A stretch of 64,000 nt of DNA from Fen-183 sp036504335 (GTDB lineage Bacteria > Acidobacteriota > Thermoanaerobaculia > UBA5066), in NCBI GenBank assembly GCA_036504335.1, contig DASXVJ010000029.1, positions 40,395 to 104,394 of the forward strand. Direction: 5' to 3'. The translations under genes and the position numbers were made by a program. This document shows positions 24,097 through 33,185 of the stretch, piece after piece. The notes beneath the pieces are model-generated. The model searched no databases. It was not told the origin of the DNA and was given only the letters and a program-made list of their open reading frames with translations. How positions within the stretch are numbered: position 1 is the stretch's first letter; each line of letters begins with the position of its first letter.

Positions 24097-25488
24097 CTAT
24101 TCTAGCGTCTTGATCCACGCGGGCGAGAAATTGTTCCCGGTAGACGTGACGATGCGCATCGCGGAGCCGTCCGCGTTCGCAACCGCGATCTGCGTCGAGC
24201 TGCCCCGCATGACCTCCCACGCGATCTTCGTGCCGTCCGGAGACCACGTCGGGTTCTCGTGCGCGCCGGGGCCCTCGGAGATCTGCAGGGTGCGGCCCGT
24301 CCCGATCTCCATGACGCAGATCTGGAAGTCGCCCTCGTTGCGGCAGGCGAACGCGATCCGTCCGCCGTCCGGCGAGAAGGCCGCCTCGTCGTTCCAGCTC
24401 CCGGCGAGCGAGACGCGACGGACGTTCGCTCCCTCGAGATCCATCATGTAGATCTGCGGCGAGCCCTGGCGATTGGACGTGAAGGCGAGCTCGCGGCCGT
24501 TCGGGGACCAGCGCGGCGTGGAATCGATGGCGACGTTCTCCGTCAGCCTCTTCAGTCCCGAGCCGTCCGTCTGGACGGTGTAGATTTCCGGGTTTCCCCT
24601 CACGCTCCCGCAGAAAGCAATCGTCTTGCCGTCGGGAGAGAACGAGGGGGACGCGTTGAGCTGTGTGGAGAGAGGCACGCGGAATTTGTCGGCGCCGTCC
24701 CGGCCGATGAGGAACACTCCCGGATTGTCCTTCTCGTACGACTGGTAGACGATCTTCTTTCCGTCCGGGGACCAGTCGGGGGCGAGAGAGAGCGTGCGCG
24801 AGGTCGTGACCCGGCGCTGGGTCTCGCCGTCGAAGTCCATCGTGTAGATCTCCTTCACCCGCGGCTCGTCGCGGTCGGAGACGAAGGCGATCTTCGTGAG
24901 GTACGGCCCGGGCTTGCCGGTGAAACTGCGCGTGAGGTCGTTCGCGAGCGTGTGCGCGATGCGCCGCGATGCCGCAAGCGGGCCCGAGTACTTCTTGGCG
25001 AGGATCGGCTGGAGGGTCCCGAGGTCGTAGAGCTGGGCCTCGACGACGATGCTCGCGTCGTTCTCCTGCGTGAGCCGCGTGTCGAGGAGGTACTGCGCGG
25101 AGGACGCCTTCCACTGATCGCCTTCCGAACGGTTGCGCGGCGGGCGAAGGCCCTTCGGGTAGAGCGTCGGGTCCGAGACGAGGAAAACGCGCGAGCCCGA
25201 CAGGTCGTCGTTGAGCGTCGTGAAGAACGGGTCGACGGCGCCCTTCTGGAGCTCCGGCTTGAGCGACGCGATCGTGACGGGGATCGCGAGCGGGATCCGC
25301 GCGCCCTTGGCCCCGAGGATGTCGATGACGACGTTGCTCGGAAGCGACGAGACCGGCGGTGCGACGGGGCCCGTGCCGGGCTTGCCGTTCGCCGGCGTGG
25401 GCTGGGCATGCGCGCCCGCCGCGGCGGCGGCGAGGACGGCGGCGGCCAGGGTGCGGATCGGTGTCGGACGGTTCACGAGGCCTCCCAT
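24097..25488 (-). CDS. tolB: Tol-Pal system beta-propeller protein TolB
   Basis: Periplasmic protein linking TolA and Pal. The 463-residue product has a signal peptide ending GAHAQ, an N-terminal alpha/beta domain and a six-bladed propeller with the repeated WD-like motif: DWSPDGKKIVYQS, SFSPDGKTIAF, RWSPNGRELAFTS, AFSPDGGRIAFAC and TWSPDGTKIAWEV. Confidence 0.95.
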   Translation of the reverse strand: MGGLVNRPTPIRTLAAAVLAAAAAGAHAQPTPANGKPGTGPVAPPVSSLPSNVVIDILGAKGARIPLAIPVTIASLKPELQKGAVDPFFTTLNDDLSGSRVFLVSDPTLYPKGLRPPRNRSEGDQWKASSAQYLLDTRLTQENDASIVVEAQLYDLGTLQPILAKKYSGPLAASRRIAHTLANDLTRSFTGKPGPYLTKIAFVSDRDEPRVKEIYTMDFDGETQRRVTTSRTLSLAPDWSPDGKKIVYQSYEKDNPGVFLIGRDGADKFRVPLSTQLNASPSFSPDGKTIAFCGSVRGNPEIYTVQTDGSGLKRLTENVAIDSTPRWSPNGRELAFTSNRQGSPQIYMMDLEGANVRRVSLAGSWNDEAAFSPDGGRIAFACRNEGDFQICVMEIGTGRTLQISEGPGAHENPTWSPDGTKIAWEVMRGSSTQIAVANADGSAMRIVTSTGNNFSPAWIKTLE

Positions 25489-25499
25489 GACGACGGTTA

Positions 25500-26294
25500 T
25501 CAGCGGAATCGCAGGTGGACGCCGAGCTGCTCGTTGCGGTAGTCGTTCGGCAGCGGCGGAAGCGGGTTCGCGGCGTAGACGGCGCGGACGGCGGCGCGGT
25601 CGTAATAGTTCGCCCCGGAGCCGGATTCGACCTTCACGTCCGTGACCTGGCCCGAGCGCTGGATGCGGAAGGAAACGGTGCAGAGCGACCCGTCGGGAGC
25701 GTCCGGACGGAACCAGTTCGCGCCGATGAGCGAGACGAGCTGCTGCACGTAGTACGAGAACGGGAAGTCGGCGTCGAACGCGGCCACGTCGGCGCCGAAG
25801 CTCAAAGACGCGCCCGTCCCGCCGGCGGCCCCGCTCGGGAGGCCCGGCGCGCTCGGCAGGTCGACCGCGGGAGCGCCCTTCCCCGGAGCCGCCGCGGGCT
25901 TCGGGGGCGTGGGCGTCACCTTCGCGGATTTCAGCGAAGGCATCGCGTTCGGCGACGGCTCGACCTTCTCGACCTTTTTCTTCTCGATGACGGGCCGTGC
26001 CTTCACGGGCTCGGGGACCGGTTCGGCGACCGGTGCCGGAGCCACAGGGGCGGGCGCGGCCTCCGGCCTTCCGAGGGCGGCCGGGCTGACGACGTGAACC
26101 GGGAGCGAGATCGGGATCGCGACCGGCACGTGCCGCTGGCGGCTCGTGAGGATCACGGCGGCGACGAACGCGCCGTGGGCGAGCACCGAGAGCCCGGCCG
26201 CCAGCGGGGCCGGGGGCCGGCCGCCGCGCGCGCGCCGCGCGAGGATCTCCGAGACCGTGAGCGGTGCGCCGACGGCAGCCGTGTTCACGGCCAC
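25500..26294 (-). CDS. tolA: TolA-like energy transducer (TonB/TolA C-terminal domain)
   Basis: Connects the inner-membrane TolQR motor to the outer membrane. The 264-residue product has one N-terminal membrane segment (LAAGLSVLAHGAFVAAVIL), a Pro/Ala/Lys-rich periplasmic stretch (residues about 70-165) and a C-terminal domain with VSFRIQRSGQVTDVKVESGSG and YDRAAVRAVYAANPLPPLP, the TonB/TolA-C pattern. The name is given from position between tolR and tolB; by sequence alone it could be called a TonB-family protein. Confidence 0.85.
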   Translation of the reverse strand: MAVNTAAVGAPLTVSEILARRARGGRPPAPLAAGLSVLAHGAFVAAVILTSRQRHVPVAIPISLPVHVVSPAALGRPEAAPAPVAPAPVAEPVPEPVKARPVIEKKKVEKVEPSPNAMPSLKSAKVTPTPPKPAAAPGKGAPAVDLPSAPGLPSGAAGGTGASLSFGADVAAFDADFPFSYYVQQLVSLIGANWFRPDAPDGSLCTVSFRIQRSGQVTDVKVESGSGANYYDRAAVRAVYAANPLPPLPNDYRNEQLGVHLRFR

Positions 26295-26307
26295 GTCGCC
26301 GCCTCTC

Positions 26308-26730
26308 TCAACGCCGGTCCTCCGATTTCAGCTCCGTCACCATGCCGAGACTCTCCACGCCCAGCCGGTTGAGCGTATCCATCATTTCGACCACCGATCC
26401 GTAGGGAAGGTTCCGGTCCGCCTTGAGATAAACGGACTTGTCCCGGCGCCGGGAGAGGACGAGCTGGAGACGGTCCTTGAGTTGCGCCTTCGCGACGGGC
26501 GTCTCGTTGAGGTAGTAATTGCCGCTCTTGGTGATCGAGAGGATCAGGGGATCCTCGGGAGTCTTCGGGAGGTTCTGGGCGACGGACTTCGGCAGCTGCA
26601 CTTCCACTCCCTGATGGAGGAGTGGCGCCGTGACCATGAAGATCACAAGGAGGACGAGCATGACGTCCACGAGGGGCGTCACGTTGATGTCGTGGAACGA
26701 GTCGGCCTCGTCGTCGAGCTTGAACGCCAC
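26308..26730 (-). CDS. tolR: ExbD/TolR-family biopolymer transporter
   Basis: Proton-channel subunit of the Tol motor. The 140-residue product has one membrane segment, INVTPLVDVMLVLLVIFMV, with the conserved Asp required for proton flow, then a periplasmic domain ending in VEMMDTLNRLGVESLGMVTE. It lies 7 nt after tolQ. Confidence 0.93.
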   Translation of the reverse strand: MAFKLDDEADSFHDINVTPLVDVMLVLLVIFMVTAPLLHQGVEVQLPKSVAQNLPKTPEDPLILSITKSGNYYLNETPVAKAQLKDRLQLVLSRRRDKSVYLKADRNLPYGSVVEMMDTLNRLGVESLGMVTELKSEDRR

Positions 26731-26737
26731 GGCAGCC

Positions 26738-27433
26738 TCAGGTGAAGTGGCGCTCGGCCAGGTTCATGAATTCGAGCGCGAAGTCCCGCATCTCGCCGCG
26801 CGCCGCGCGGACGCGGGCGTTGAAGTTGTTGTACGCGATGAGGGCGGGGACGGCCGCCACGAGGCCCGCGGCCGTGTTGATGAGCGCCTCCGCGATGCCG
26901 GGCGCCACGACGACGATCGACGTCGAGCCCTTCGAGGCGATCTGCGAGAACGAGATCAGGATGCCCATGACCGTGCCGAAGAGACCGATGAACGGCGTCG
27001 CCGAAGCGGTGGTCGCGAGAAACGAGAGCCCGCGCGTGAGGCGCGTCGTCTCGACGCCGGCCGCGCGCTCGAGGGCGCGCTCGATGGAGGCGAGGCTCTT
27101 CACGAAGAGCCGGCCCGTGTCCGCGGGCGCGACCTCGCGGCCGTCCTTCACCTGCTGGTCGAGCTCGGCGTAGCCCGCGCGGAAGATCCCGACGAGCGGG
27201 CTCGGCTCGCACGTGTCGCAGATGCCGAGAACGTCGGCGAACTTGCGGCTCTTGCGGAAGTGCGCGAGGAACGCGCGTGAGCTCGCGCCCGCGCGTGAGA
27301 AACTCCAGATCTTGCCGATGATGATCGCCCACGACACCAGCGAGAAGAACGCGAGGACGACGAGGACGGCCTTGGCCGTGGGTCCGGCCGTGAGGAACAG
27401 CTGGACCAGGTTCGATCCGTTCGATTCGGGCAT
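26738..27433 (-). CDS. tolQ: MotA/TolQ/ExbB-family proton channel
   Basis: First gene of the Tol-Pal operon. The 231-residue inner-membrane protein has three membrane segments and the family motifs ATTASATPFIGLFGTVMGI and EALINTAAGLVAAVPALIAYN. A sigma-70 type promoter lies 70-100 bp upstream. Its ATG shares bases with an ATG on the opposite strand. Confidence 0.94.
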   Translation of the reverse strand: MPESNGSNLVQLFLTAGPTAKAVLVVLAFFSLVSWAIIIGKIWSFSRAGASSRAFLAHFRKSRKFADVLGICDTCEPSPLVGIFRAGYAELDQQVKDGREVAPADTGRLFVKSLASIERALERAAGVETTRLTRGLSFLATTASATPFIGLFGTVMGILISFSQIASKGSTSIVVVAPGIAEALINTAAGLVAAVPALIAYNNFNARVRAARGEMRDFALEFMNLAERHFT

Positions 27434-29372
27434 GAGTGTTCTTTCGGCCTCCCTCGAAAAAGGGGGATGGAATCCGCGACGGTCCGGTCGCCGGCCGTCC
27501 CGTCAAGGTAGCACGGAAACTCGAACGGGGTCAAAGCGTTGGGCGGCTTTTGCCGCCCTCGTTCTGGCCTTCGCGAGGACGCTCCAGGCGGCGCCGGCGG
27601 CCCTGCCCCCGGACGTTCTGCCGCTGTCGGCCGTCCACGCCGGGATGAAGGGCTGGGGCCTCACCGTGATGAAGGGCGCCGCGCCGGAGCGCTTCGAGGT
27701 CGAGGTGCTCGGCGTCCTCCCGAACACGCTCGGGCGGAGCCGGATTCTCGTGAAGGTCTCCGGCCTCGGACTCGAGAGGACCGGCGTCATCGCGGGCATG
27801 AGCGGCAGCCCGGTCTACCTCGACGGCAAGCTCGCGGGAGCCGTCTCGGCGACGTGGGCGTTCGGCAAGGACCCGGTCGGACAGGTGACTCCGATCGAGA
27901 ACATGCTCGAATCCGTTTCGGGCGGTGCGCCCTTCTCCATTCCGCGCGCACGCGCCACGTCGTCCTCGGCCGCCGCATGGGAGGCCCTCGCGGCCGCCCA
28001 CGGCCTTCCGCCCGACGAGCGCGTCGCCGCCCTCGAGAGGATCGCCGCCCCGTACCGGCCGGCCGCGGGCCGCGAGGCCGCGTCGCTGCTCGCGCCGGTC
28101 TCGGCCGGGATCCCGTCTGCGACGCTCTCGCGCTTCGCAGAGGACCTCGGTCGCCTCGGCCTTCCGGCGCCGTTTCTCGCGTCCGCGGTCGGGGCGGCGG
28201 GGGCCGGCCGCGCGCCGGAGACCAGAGCCGCACCCGACAAACTCGTCGCCGGAGGCGCGCTCACGGCGTTCCTCCTCGACGGCGATCTCCAGCTCGGCGC
28301 GACGGGCACCGTCACGCGCGTCGACCCGGACGGGAGCTTCGTCGCGTTCGGGCATCCGTTCCTCGGAATGGGGGAGATCGAGCTTCCCGTCGCCACCACC
28401 GACGTCGTCGAGGTCTTTGCGAGCTCGATGCTGTCGTTCAAGCTCGCGGCGCCGCACGCGCCGGCGTACCGGCTCACGAGCGACCGCGACCCGGGCGTCT
28501 CGGGCCGCATGGACCGCGTCGCGCCGATGATTCCCGTGCGCTTCCGCCTCGAGGCCGCTGGCGGGCCGGCGAAGGATCTCCGCTGGGGTGTCGCGCCCGC
28601 GCCTTCCATCTTTCCGCTCCTGCTCGCGATGTCGACGGACGTCGCGCTTCTCCTGAACGACCCGACTCCGGCGCAGAAGACCGTCGCGCTCCGCCTGTCG
28701 ATCGGCACGGCGGCGGGCCCGTTCGTGTACGAGGACGTCCTGTCCGGTCCGCGCGCGCGAGACATCGCGATCCTCACCACGATCGCGCTCGGGGGCCTCG
28801 TCGCCGACAACGAGTTCGAGGACCCGAAGATCTCCGGCGTCGAGATCACCCTGGCGAACGCGCTGGGCGAACGCCGCTTCCGCGTCGTGGACGCGGGCGT
28901 GTCCGCCCGCAAGGTGGCGCCCGGCCAGACGCTCACCGCGAGCGTCCGCCTCGCCGGCCGGCGCGGCGAGGAAGAGACGCGCGTCGTCACGCTCCGGGTC
29001 CCGCGCGAGGCGCCCGAAGGCCGCGCCACGCTCGTGATCGCCGACGGAGCCGCGACGTCCGCGGCGCGCCTTTCGCTCGACCCGGCGCCCCCCCGGAGTC
29101 TCGCCGGCCTGCGCCGCATGGTCGAGCGCCTCCTGCCCGCCAATCGGCTCGTGGCGACGCTTCTCGTCCCCGCGCGCGGCGCCACGACGGGCGGCGCCAC
29201 GCTGACGGCGCTGCCGCCGTCCGCCGCCGCGATCCTCTCGGACGGCGAAGGCGCCGACCCGGGCCGCTCCGCCGTCTCCTCCCGATTCCTCGCCGAGGAC
29301 ATCCTCACGCTCGACCGCCCCGTGGCCGGAAGCATCCGGATCGAGGTCGAGATCGAAAGGCCGCGCTCGTGA
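27432..29372 (+). CDS. Secreted SpoIVB/S55-type peptidase-like protein
   Basis: The 646-residue product has a signal-like segment (SKRWAAFAALVLAFARTLQAA) after a long n-region. The conserved part reads PLSAVHAGMKGWGLTVMKG, GVIAGMSGSPVYLDGKLAGA (putative nucleophile Ser126 in GMSGSP), and FVAFGHPFLGMGE (His308). These are the S55 motifs known from SpoIVB. Here the Ser motif precedes the His motif, the reverse of B. subtilis SpoIVB as I recall it. The organism need not sporulate; related proteins occur in non-sporeformers. The ATG at 27432 is the only standard start in frame, yet it places the tolQ promoter inside the coding sequence, so the start is uncertain. Confidence 0.7.
   Translation: MSVLSASLEKGGWNPRRSGRRPSRQGSTETRTGSKRWAAFAALVLAFARTLQAAPAALPPDVLPLSAVHAGMKGWGLTVMKGAAPERFEVEVLGVLPNTLGRSRILVKVSGLGLERTGVIAGMSGSPVYLDGKLAGAVSATWAFGKDPVGQVTPIENMLESVSGGAPFSIPRARATSSSAAAWEALAAAHGLPPDERVAALERIAAPYRPAAGREAASLLAPVSAGIPSATLSRFAEDLGRLGLPAPFLASAVGAAGAGRAPETRAAPDKLVAGGALTAFLLDGDLQLGATGTVTRVDPDGSFVAFGHPFLGMGEIELPVATTDVVEVFASSMLSFKLAAPHAPAYRLTSDRDPGVSGRMDRVAPMIPVRFRLEAAGGPAKDLRWGVAPAPSIFPLLLAMSTDVALLLNDPTPAQKTVALRLSIGTAAGPFVYEDVLSGPRARDIAILTTIALGGLVADNEFEDPKISGVEITLANALGERRFRVVDAGVSARKVAPGQTLTASVRLAGRRGEEETRVVTLRVPREAPEGRATLVIADGAATSAARLSLDPAPPRSLAGLRRMVERLLPANRLVATLLVPARGATTGGATLTALPPSAAAILSDGEGADPGRSAVSSRFLAEDILTLDRPVAGSIRIEVEIERPRS
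27505..27534 (-). promoter_or_regulatory. Sigma-70 promoter of the tol-pal operon
   Basis: On the minus strand TTGACC (27529-27534), an 18-nt spacer and TACCTT (27505-27510). The predicted start leaves a leader of about 65 nt before tolQ. Confidence 0.6.
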
Positions 29373-31582
29373 AACGACTCCTTGCCAGCTTCGCGCTCGC
29401 GCTCGCCGCGGCCGCGCCCTCGCTCTTCGCCGCCACGTCGCGCGTCGCCATCACGGCGGGCGCCCGCGATTTCCTCGCCGGAGAGGCGAAAGGAACCGCA
29501 GTCTCCGCGGACGGCCGCCTCACCCTCGCGCCGCCCCTGTCCCCGCGCGCGTGGCCCGCGGACGCCGCGGACGCCGCGGTCTTCGCGGCTGCGGGCGACG
29601 CATCGGGGCGCGTCTTCGTCGCGACGGGCGGAGGCCTCGGCCGGCTCTTCGTATCCGACGCGAAGGGCGTGACGCTGCTTTTCACCGCGTCGGAGCCGAA
29701 CCTCACGGCCGTCGCCGTCGCACCGGACGGCTCCGTCGTCTGCGCGTCGTCGCCGAACGGGAAGATCTATCGCGTGAACCCGAAGGAGAGCGACCCCGCG
29801 AAAGCCGGGACGCTCCTCGGCGACCCGAAGGAAGCCGCGATCTGGGCGCTCGCGTTCGGGCCGGACGGAACGCTCTACGCGGGCACGGGCAACAAGGGCC
29901 GCGTCTACCGCAAGACGGCGGCGGGCGCTCTCGAGCTCTTTCACGAGATCGAGGACGTGCACGTCCGGACGCTCCTCGCGGGGCCTGACGGAACCGTCTA
30001 CGCCGGGACGTCCGACCGCGGGCTCGTCGTCGCGATCGGCTCGAAGGGCACGCGCACCCTGCACGACTTCTCCAGGCCCGAGGTCACCGGTCTCGCGTTG
30101 GACGGCAAGGGCGTGCTCTACGCCGCGGCGTCGCAGGCCGACACCTCCGCGGGCCGGGCGGTCGCGTCCGAGCTGCGCCCGAGGCCGACGCCCACGCCCA
30201 CGCCGGCGCCGGGCCCCGCCGAGGAGACTCCGAAGGGGAGCGTCTCGATCGCGGCCTCGGCGGCCGCGCCGCGCCCGTCCTCGACGGCGCCCACCGCGAA
30301 CAACGCCGAGATCGTCGCGATCGCGCCCGACGGCTTCGTCGAGCCCGCGTGGACGTTCCCCGACGAGGCCGTTTTCGCGCTGCGTTTCGACGCCGCGAGC
30401 GGATCGCTTCTCGTGGCGACCGGACCGCGCGGCCGCCTCTACGCGTGGAAGGACCGGGCCCTGCGCCTCCTCGCCCAGACGGGGGAGAAGCTCGTCGTTT
30501 CGGCGCCCGCCGCGGGAGCCGCGTTCGCGGCCGTGACGAACGGCGCCGCCGGAATCCTGCGGCCCGCGGGCGCAGCGGCGCCCGGGTCGTTCGTCTCCGC
30601 CGTGAAGGACGCCGTTCGCCTGTCCACGTTCGGCCGGCTCCGCTGGGAAGGCGCGACGCCCGCCGGTTCGTCCGTGGCGCTCTCGGTGCGTTCGGGCACG
30701 AGCGAAAAGCCCGACGGGACGTGGTCGGCGTGGGTTCCCGCCGGCGCGGCCGGCGAGGCGAAGATCCCCGTCGCGCGCTTTTTCCAGTGGAAAGCCGACC
30801 TCTCCCCGAACGCGAAGGGCGAGTCTCCGTCCGTCGAGCGGGTCGACATGACGTACGCCGAGCGGAACGCGCGGCCGGTTCTCGAGAACGTCGCCGTCCT
30901 CGAACCCGGCGTCGTCTTCGGACGCGCCGGCTCTCCGGGCGCCGGCGTCCTCTCCGTCACGAACCCGGACGAGAACGGGATCTTCGCGGGCCTCGACCAG
31001 CCGCGCGACGCGGCCCCGTCCGAGGGCCCCGGCCGCCGCCTCTGGCGGAAAGGCTTCCGGACGATCACGTGGAAGGGCGTCGACCCGAACGGCGACGCGC
31101 TGCGCTACGAGGTCGAGGCGCGGCGGGAGGGCGGGCCGTGGTTCCCGGTGCGCAAGGACGTCGAGGAGTCCTTCCTCTCGTTCGACACGACGGCGCTCGC
31201 CGACGGGAGATACCGCTTCCGCGTCACGGCCTCCGACCGCCTCGCGCAGCCCGAGGGCGAGGCGCTCACGGCCTCCGAGGAGAGCGGTGTCGCGCTCGTC
31301 GACAACACGCCGCCGGTCCTCAAGGTCGAGAGCCGCAGGGACGAAGGCGGCGCAGTCGAGCTCCGCATTCTCGCGACGGACGCACTCTCGCCGGTCGTGA
31401 GGGCCGAAGCTTCCGTGAACGCCGACCGCTGGCGGATCCTCCAGGCCGAGGACGGCGCCGCCGATTCCCCGGTCGAGCGCTTCGTGTTCCGCGTCCCGAA
31501 GCCCGCGGGCCCCTTCGTCCTCGCCGTGCGCGTGGTCGACGCCTCGGGCAACGTCGCGACGCTGTCGGTGGAAGGTCCTTGA
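29369..31582 (+). CDS. Secreted beta-propeller protein, function unknown
   Basis: The 737-residue product has a signal peptide (KRLLASFALALAAAAPSLFAA). Residues 60-400 contain repeated propeller-like blades (GDASGRVFVATGGGLGRLFV, APDGSVVCASSPNGKIYRV, GPDGTLYAGTGNKGRVYRK and GPDGTVYAGTSDRGLVVAI), broken by a Pro/Thr linker at about 275-300. The C-terminal part has fibronectin/Ig-like segments, for example RYEVEARREGGPWFPV and DGRYRFRVTASD. The GTG start overlaps the preceding stop (GTGA), and its stop overlaps the next gene (TTGA). It may bind sugar or protein at the cell surface; there is no enzyme motif. Confidence 0.75.
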   Translation: MKRLLASFALALAAAAPSLFAATSRVAITAGARDFLAGEAKGTAVSADGRLTLAPPLSPRAWPADAADAAVFAAAGDASGRVFVATGGGLGRLFVSDAKGVTLLFTASEPNLTAVAVAPDGSVVCASSPNGKIYRVNPKESDPAKAGTLLGDPKEAAIWALAFGPDGTLYAGTGNKGRVYRKTAAGALELFHEIEDVHVRTLLAGPDGTVYAGTSDRGLVVAIGSKGTRTLHDFSRPEVTGLALDGKGVLYAAASQADTSAGRAVASELRPRPTPTPTPAPGPAEETPKGSVSIAASAAAPRPSSTAPTANNAEIVAIAPDGFVEPAWTFPDEAVFALRFDAASGSLLVATGPRGRLYAWKDRALRLLAQTGEKLVVSAPAAGAAFAAVTNGAAGILRPAGAAAPGSFVSAVKDAVRLSTFGRLRWEGATPAGSSVALSVRSGTSEKPDGTWSAWVPAGAAGEAKIPVARFFQWKADLSPNAKGESPSVERVDMTYAERNARPVLENVAVLEPGVVFGRAGSPGAGVLSVTNPDENGIFAGLDQPRDAAPSEGPGRRLWRKGFRTITWKGVDPNGDALRYEVEARREGGPWFPVRKDVEESFLSFDTTALADGRYRFRVTASDRLAQPEGEALTASEESGVALVDNTPPVLKVESRRDEGGAVELRILATDALSPVVRAEASVNADRWRILQAEDGAADSPVERFVFRVPKPAGPFVLAVRVVDASGNVATLSVEGP

Positions 31583-33162
31583 AACGCCTCGCCGTCGCGG
31601 CGTTGCTCCTCGCGCTCGCCGCATGCGGCGTGCGCGGAAAAGACCAGACGAGCGTGATCCGCCGCCGGCTCGACGGAGAGCCGAAAACGCTGAACCCGAT
31701 CCTCGCCACGACGGACGCGGAGCAGATCGTCGTCGCGCTTCTGTCGCGGAACCTCCTCGACTACGACGAGAACCTGAACCTCGTCCCGGGCCTCGCCGAG
31801 GAGGTCTCGGATTCACCCGACCACCTCGTCTTCACCGTGCGCCTGCGGCCGGACGCCCGCTGGGAAGACGGGACGCCCGTCACGTCGGCCGACGTCGTGT
31901 TCACGCTGAACGCGGTGATGGACCCGAAAGTGCCGGCGCTCACGCGGCGCTCGTTCTTCGAGGGGCTCGTAAAGGCGGAGGCCGTCGACGCCCGCACGAC
32001 GCGGGTCACGTTCAAGACCCCTTCCGCCGGCCGGCGGGATGCGTTCAACCTCTGGCTTCTCTCCGCGGCGGCGTGGAAGGACGGCGACCTCGCGACGCAC
32101 CCGCGCAACCGCAACCCGCTCGCGAACGGCCCGTACCGGGTCGGCTCGTGGGAACCGGGGCGGACGCTCTCGCTCGTGCGCAACACGCAGTACGCGGGCC
32201 CCGCGGCGCCCGCCGAGCAGGTCGTCTTTCGCGTCGTCCCCGAGACGGCGCCGGCGTTCGCCGGCCTCCAGTCCGGGGATCTCGACGAGATGCGCCTCAC
32301 GTTCGCCCAGAAGAAGGACGTCGACGCGAAGGCCGGGACGCCGGGCGCCCCTCGCGCCGTGACGTTCGACGAGCTGTCGTATGCGTATTTCGGGTGGAGC
32401 AACCGCTCGCCGCTCTTTTCGGACCGGCGCGTGAGGCGCGCGCTCACGATGCTGATCGACCGCGAGAGCATTAACCGCAACCTCTACGGAGGGCTCGCGA
32501 AGCTCGCAAACGGACCGCTGCCGCCCGCCCACTGGGCGTGGAACTCTTCGATAACCCCGTGGCCGTACGACCCAAAGGCGGCCGAAGCGCTCCTCGACGA
32601 GGCAGGGTTCCGCAAGGGACCCGACGGGATCCGCCACAGGGGAAATCTTCGTTTCGCGTTCACGTTCTCGCTCGGGATGGGGAGCGACGTCCAGCGGCAG
32701 ATGGTCGAGCTGGCCCAGCAGTCGTTCCGCAAGGCGGGGATCGACATGCAGATCCAGCCGCTGGAGTGGGCGGCTTTCGCAGCGAAGATGGACGCGGGCG
32801 AGCTCGAGGCGTGGGCCGCGGCGCTCAACCTCGATCCGTACCCGGACCTCGGCGTCTCCTGGCATTCGGCGCAGGTGCCGCCCACGGGCCTCAACAACGC
32901 GTCCTACCGGAATCCCGAAGTCGACGGGCTCCTCGACCGCCTGCGCTCCACCTTCGACCGCGGCGAGGCGATCCGGCTCCTCGGAGAGGTCCAGCGTCTC
33001 GTCCACGAGGACGAGCCCGTGTCGTTCCTGAATACGCCGCTCACGAAGTGGGGCGTCTCGGGCCGGATCGAGGGAGTCAAAACGTCGCCGTACGGGCTGT
33101 TCCTGTTCTGGCCCGGCGCGTCCGCGTGGCGGCCCGCCGCCGGCTCCCGTCCGATCTCCTGA
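31579..33162 (+). CDS. ABC transporter substrate-binding lipoprotein, peptide/nickel (SBP family 5)
   Basis: The 527-residue product has a lipoprotein signal (AVAALLLALAACG). Family 5 motifs are GEPKTLNPILATTDAEQIV, PGLAEEVSDSPDHLVFTVRL followed by WEDGTPVTSADVVFT, NPLANGPYRVGSWEPG, and VRRALTMLIDRESI. It binds oligopeptides or similar ligands in the periplasm and delivers them to the two permeases that follow. The TTG start overlaps the preceding stop. No ATPase gene is in the cluster. Confidence 0.9.
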   Translation: MKRLAVAALLLALAACGVRGKDQTSVIRRRLDGEPKTLNPILATTDAEQIVVALLSRNLLDYDENLNLVPGLAEEVSDSPDHLVFTVRLRPDARWEDGTPVTSADVVFTLNAVMDPKVPALTRRSFFEGLVKAEAVDARTTRVTFKTPSAGRRDAFNLWLLSAAAWKDGDLATHPRNRNPLANGPYRVGSWEPGRTLSLVRNTQYAGPAAPAEQVVFRVVPETAPAFAGLQSGDLDEMRLTFAQKKDVDAKAGTPGAPRAVTFDELSYAYFGWSNRSPLFSDRRVRRALTMLIDRESINRNLYGGLAKLANGPLPPAHWAWNSSITPWPYDPKAAEALLDEAGFRKGPDGIRHRGNLRFAFTFSLGMGSDVQRQMVELAQQSFRKAGIDMQIQPLEWAAFAAKMDAGELEAWAAALNLDPYPDLGVSWHSAQVPPTGLNNASYRNPEVDGLLDRLRSTFDRGEAIRLLGEVQRLVHEDEPVSFLNTPLTKWGVSGRIEGVKTSPYGLFLFWPGASAWRPAAGSRPIS

Positions 33163-33173
33163 CGCCCCCCAAG

Positions 33174-33179
33174 TAACAT
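33174..33179 (+). promoter_or_regulatory. -10 box TAACAT for the first permease
   Basis: TAACAT lies 6 nt before the permease ATG in the 23-bp gap, with no ribosome binding site. Confidence 0.45.
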
Positions 33180-33185
33180 TCCCGC

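Noticed and set aside
27541..27558. GGGCGGC-TTTT-GCCGCCC as a terminator
   Set aside because: The T run is in the loop, no T run follows the stem, and it lies at the start of a gene.
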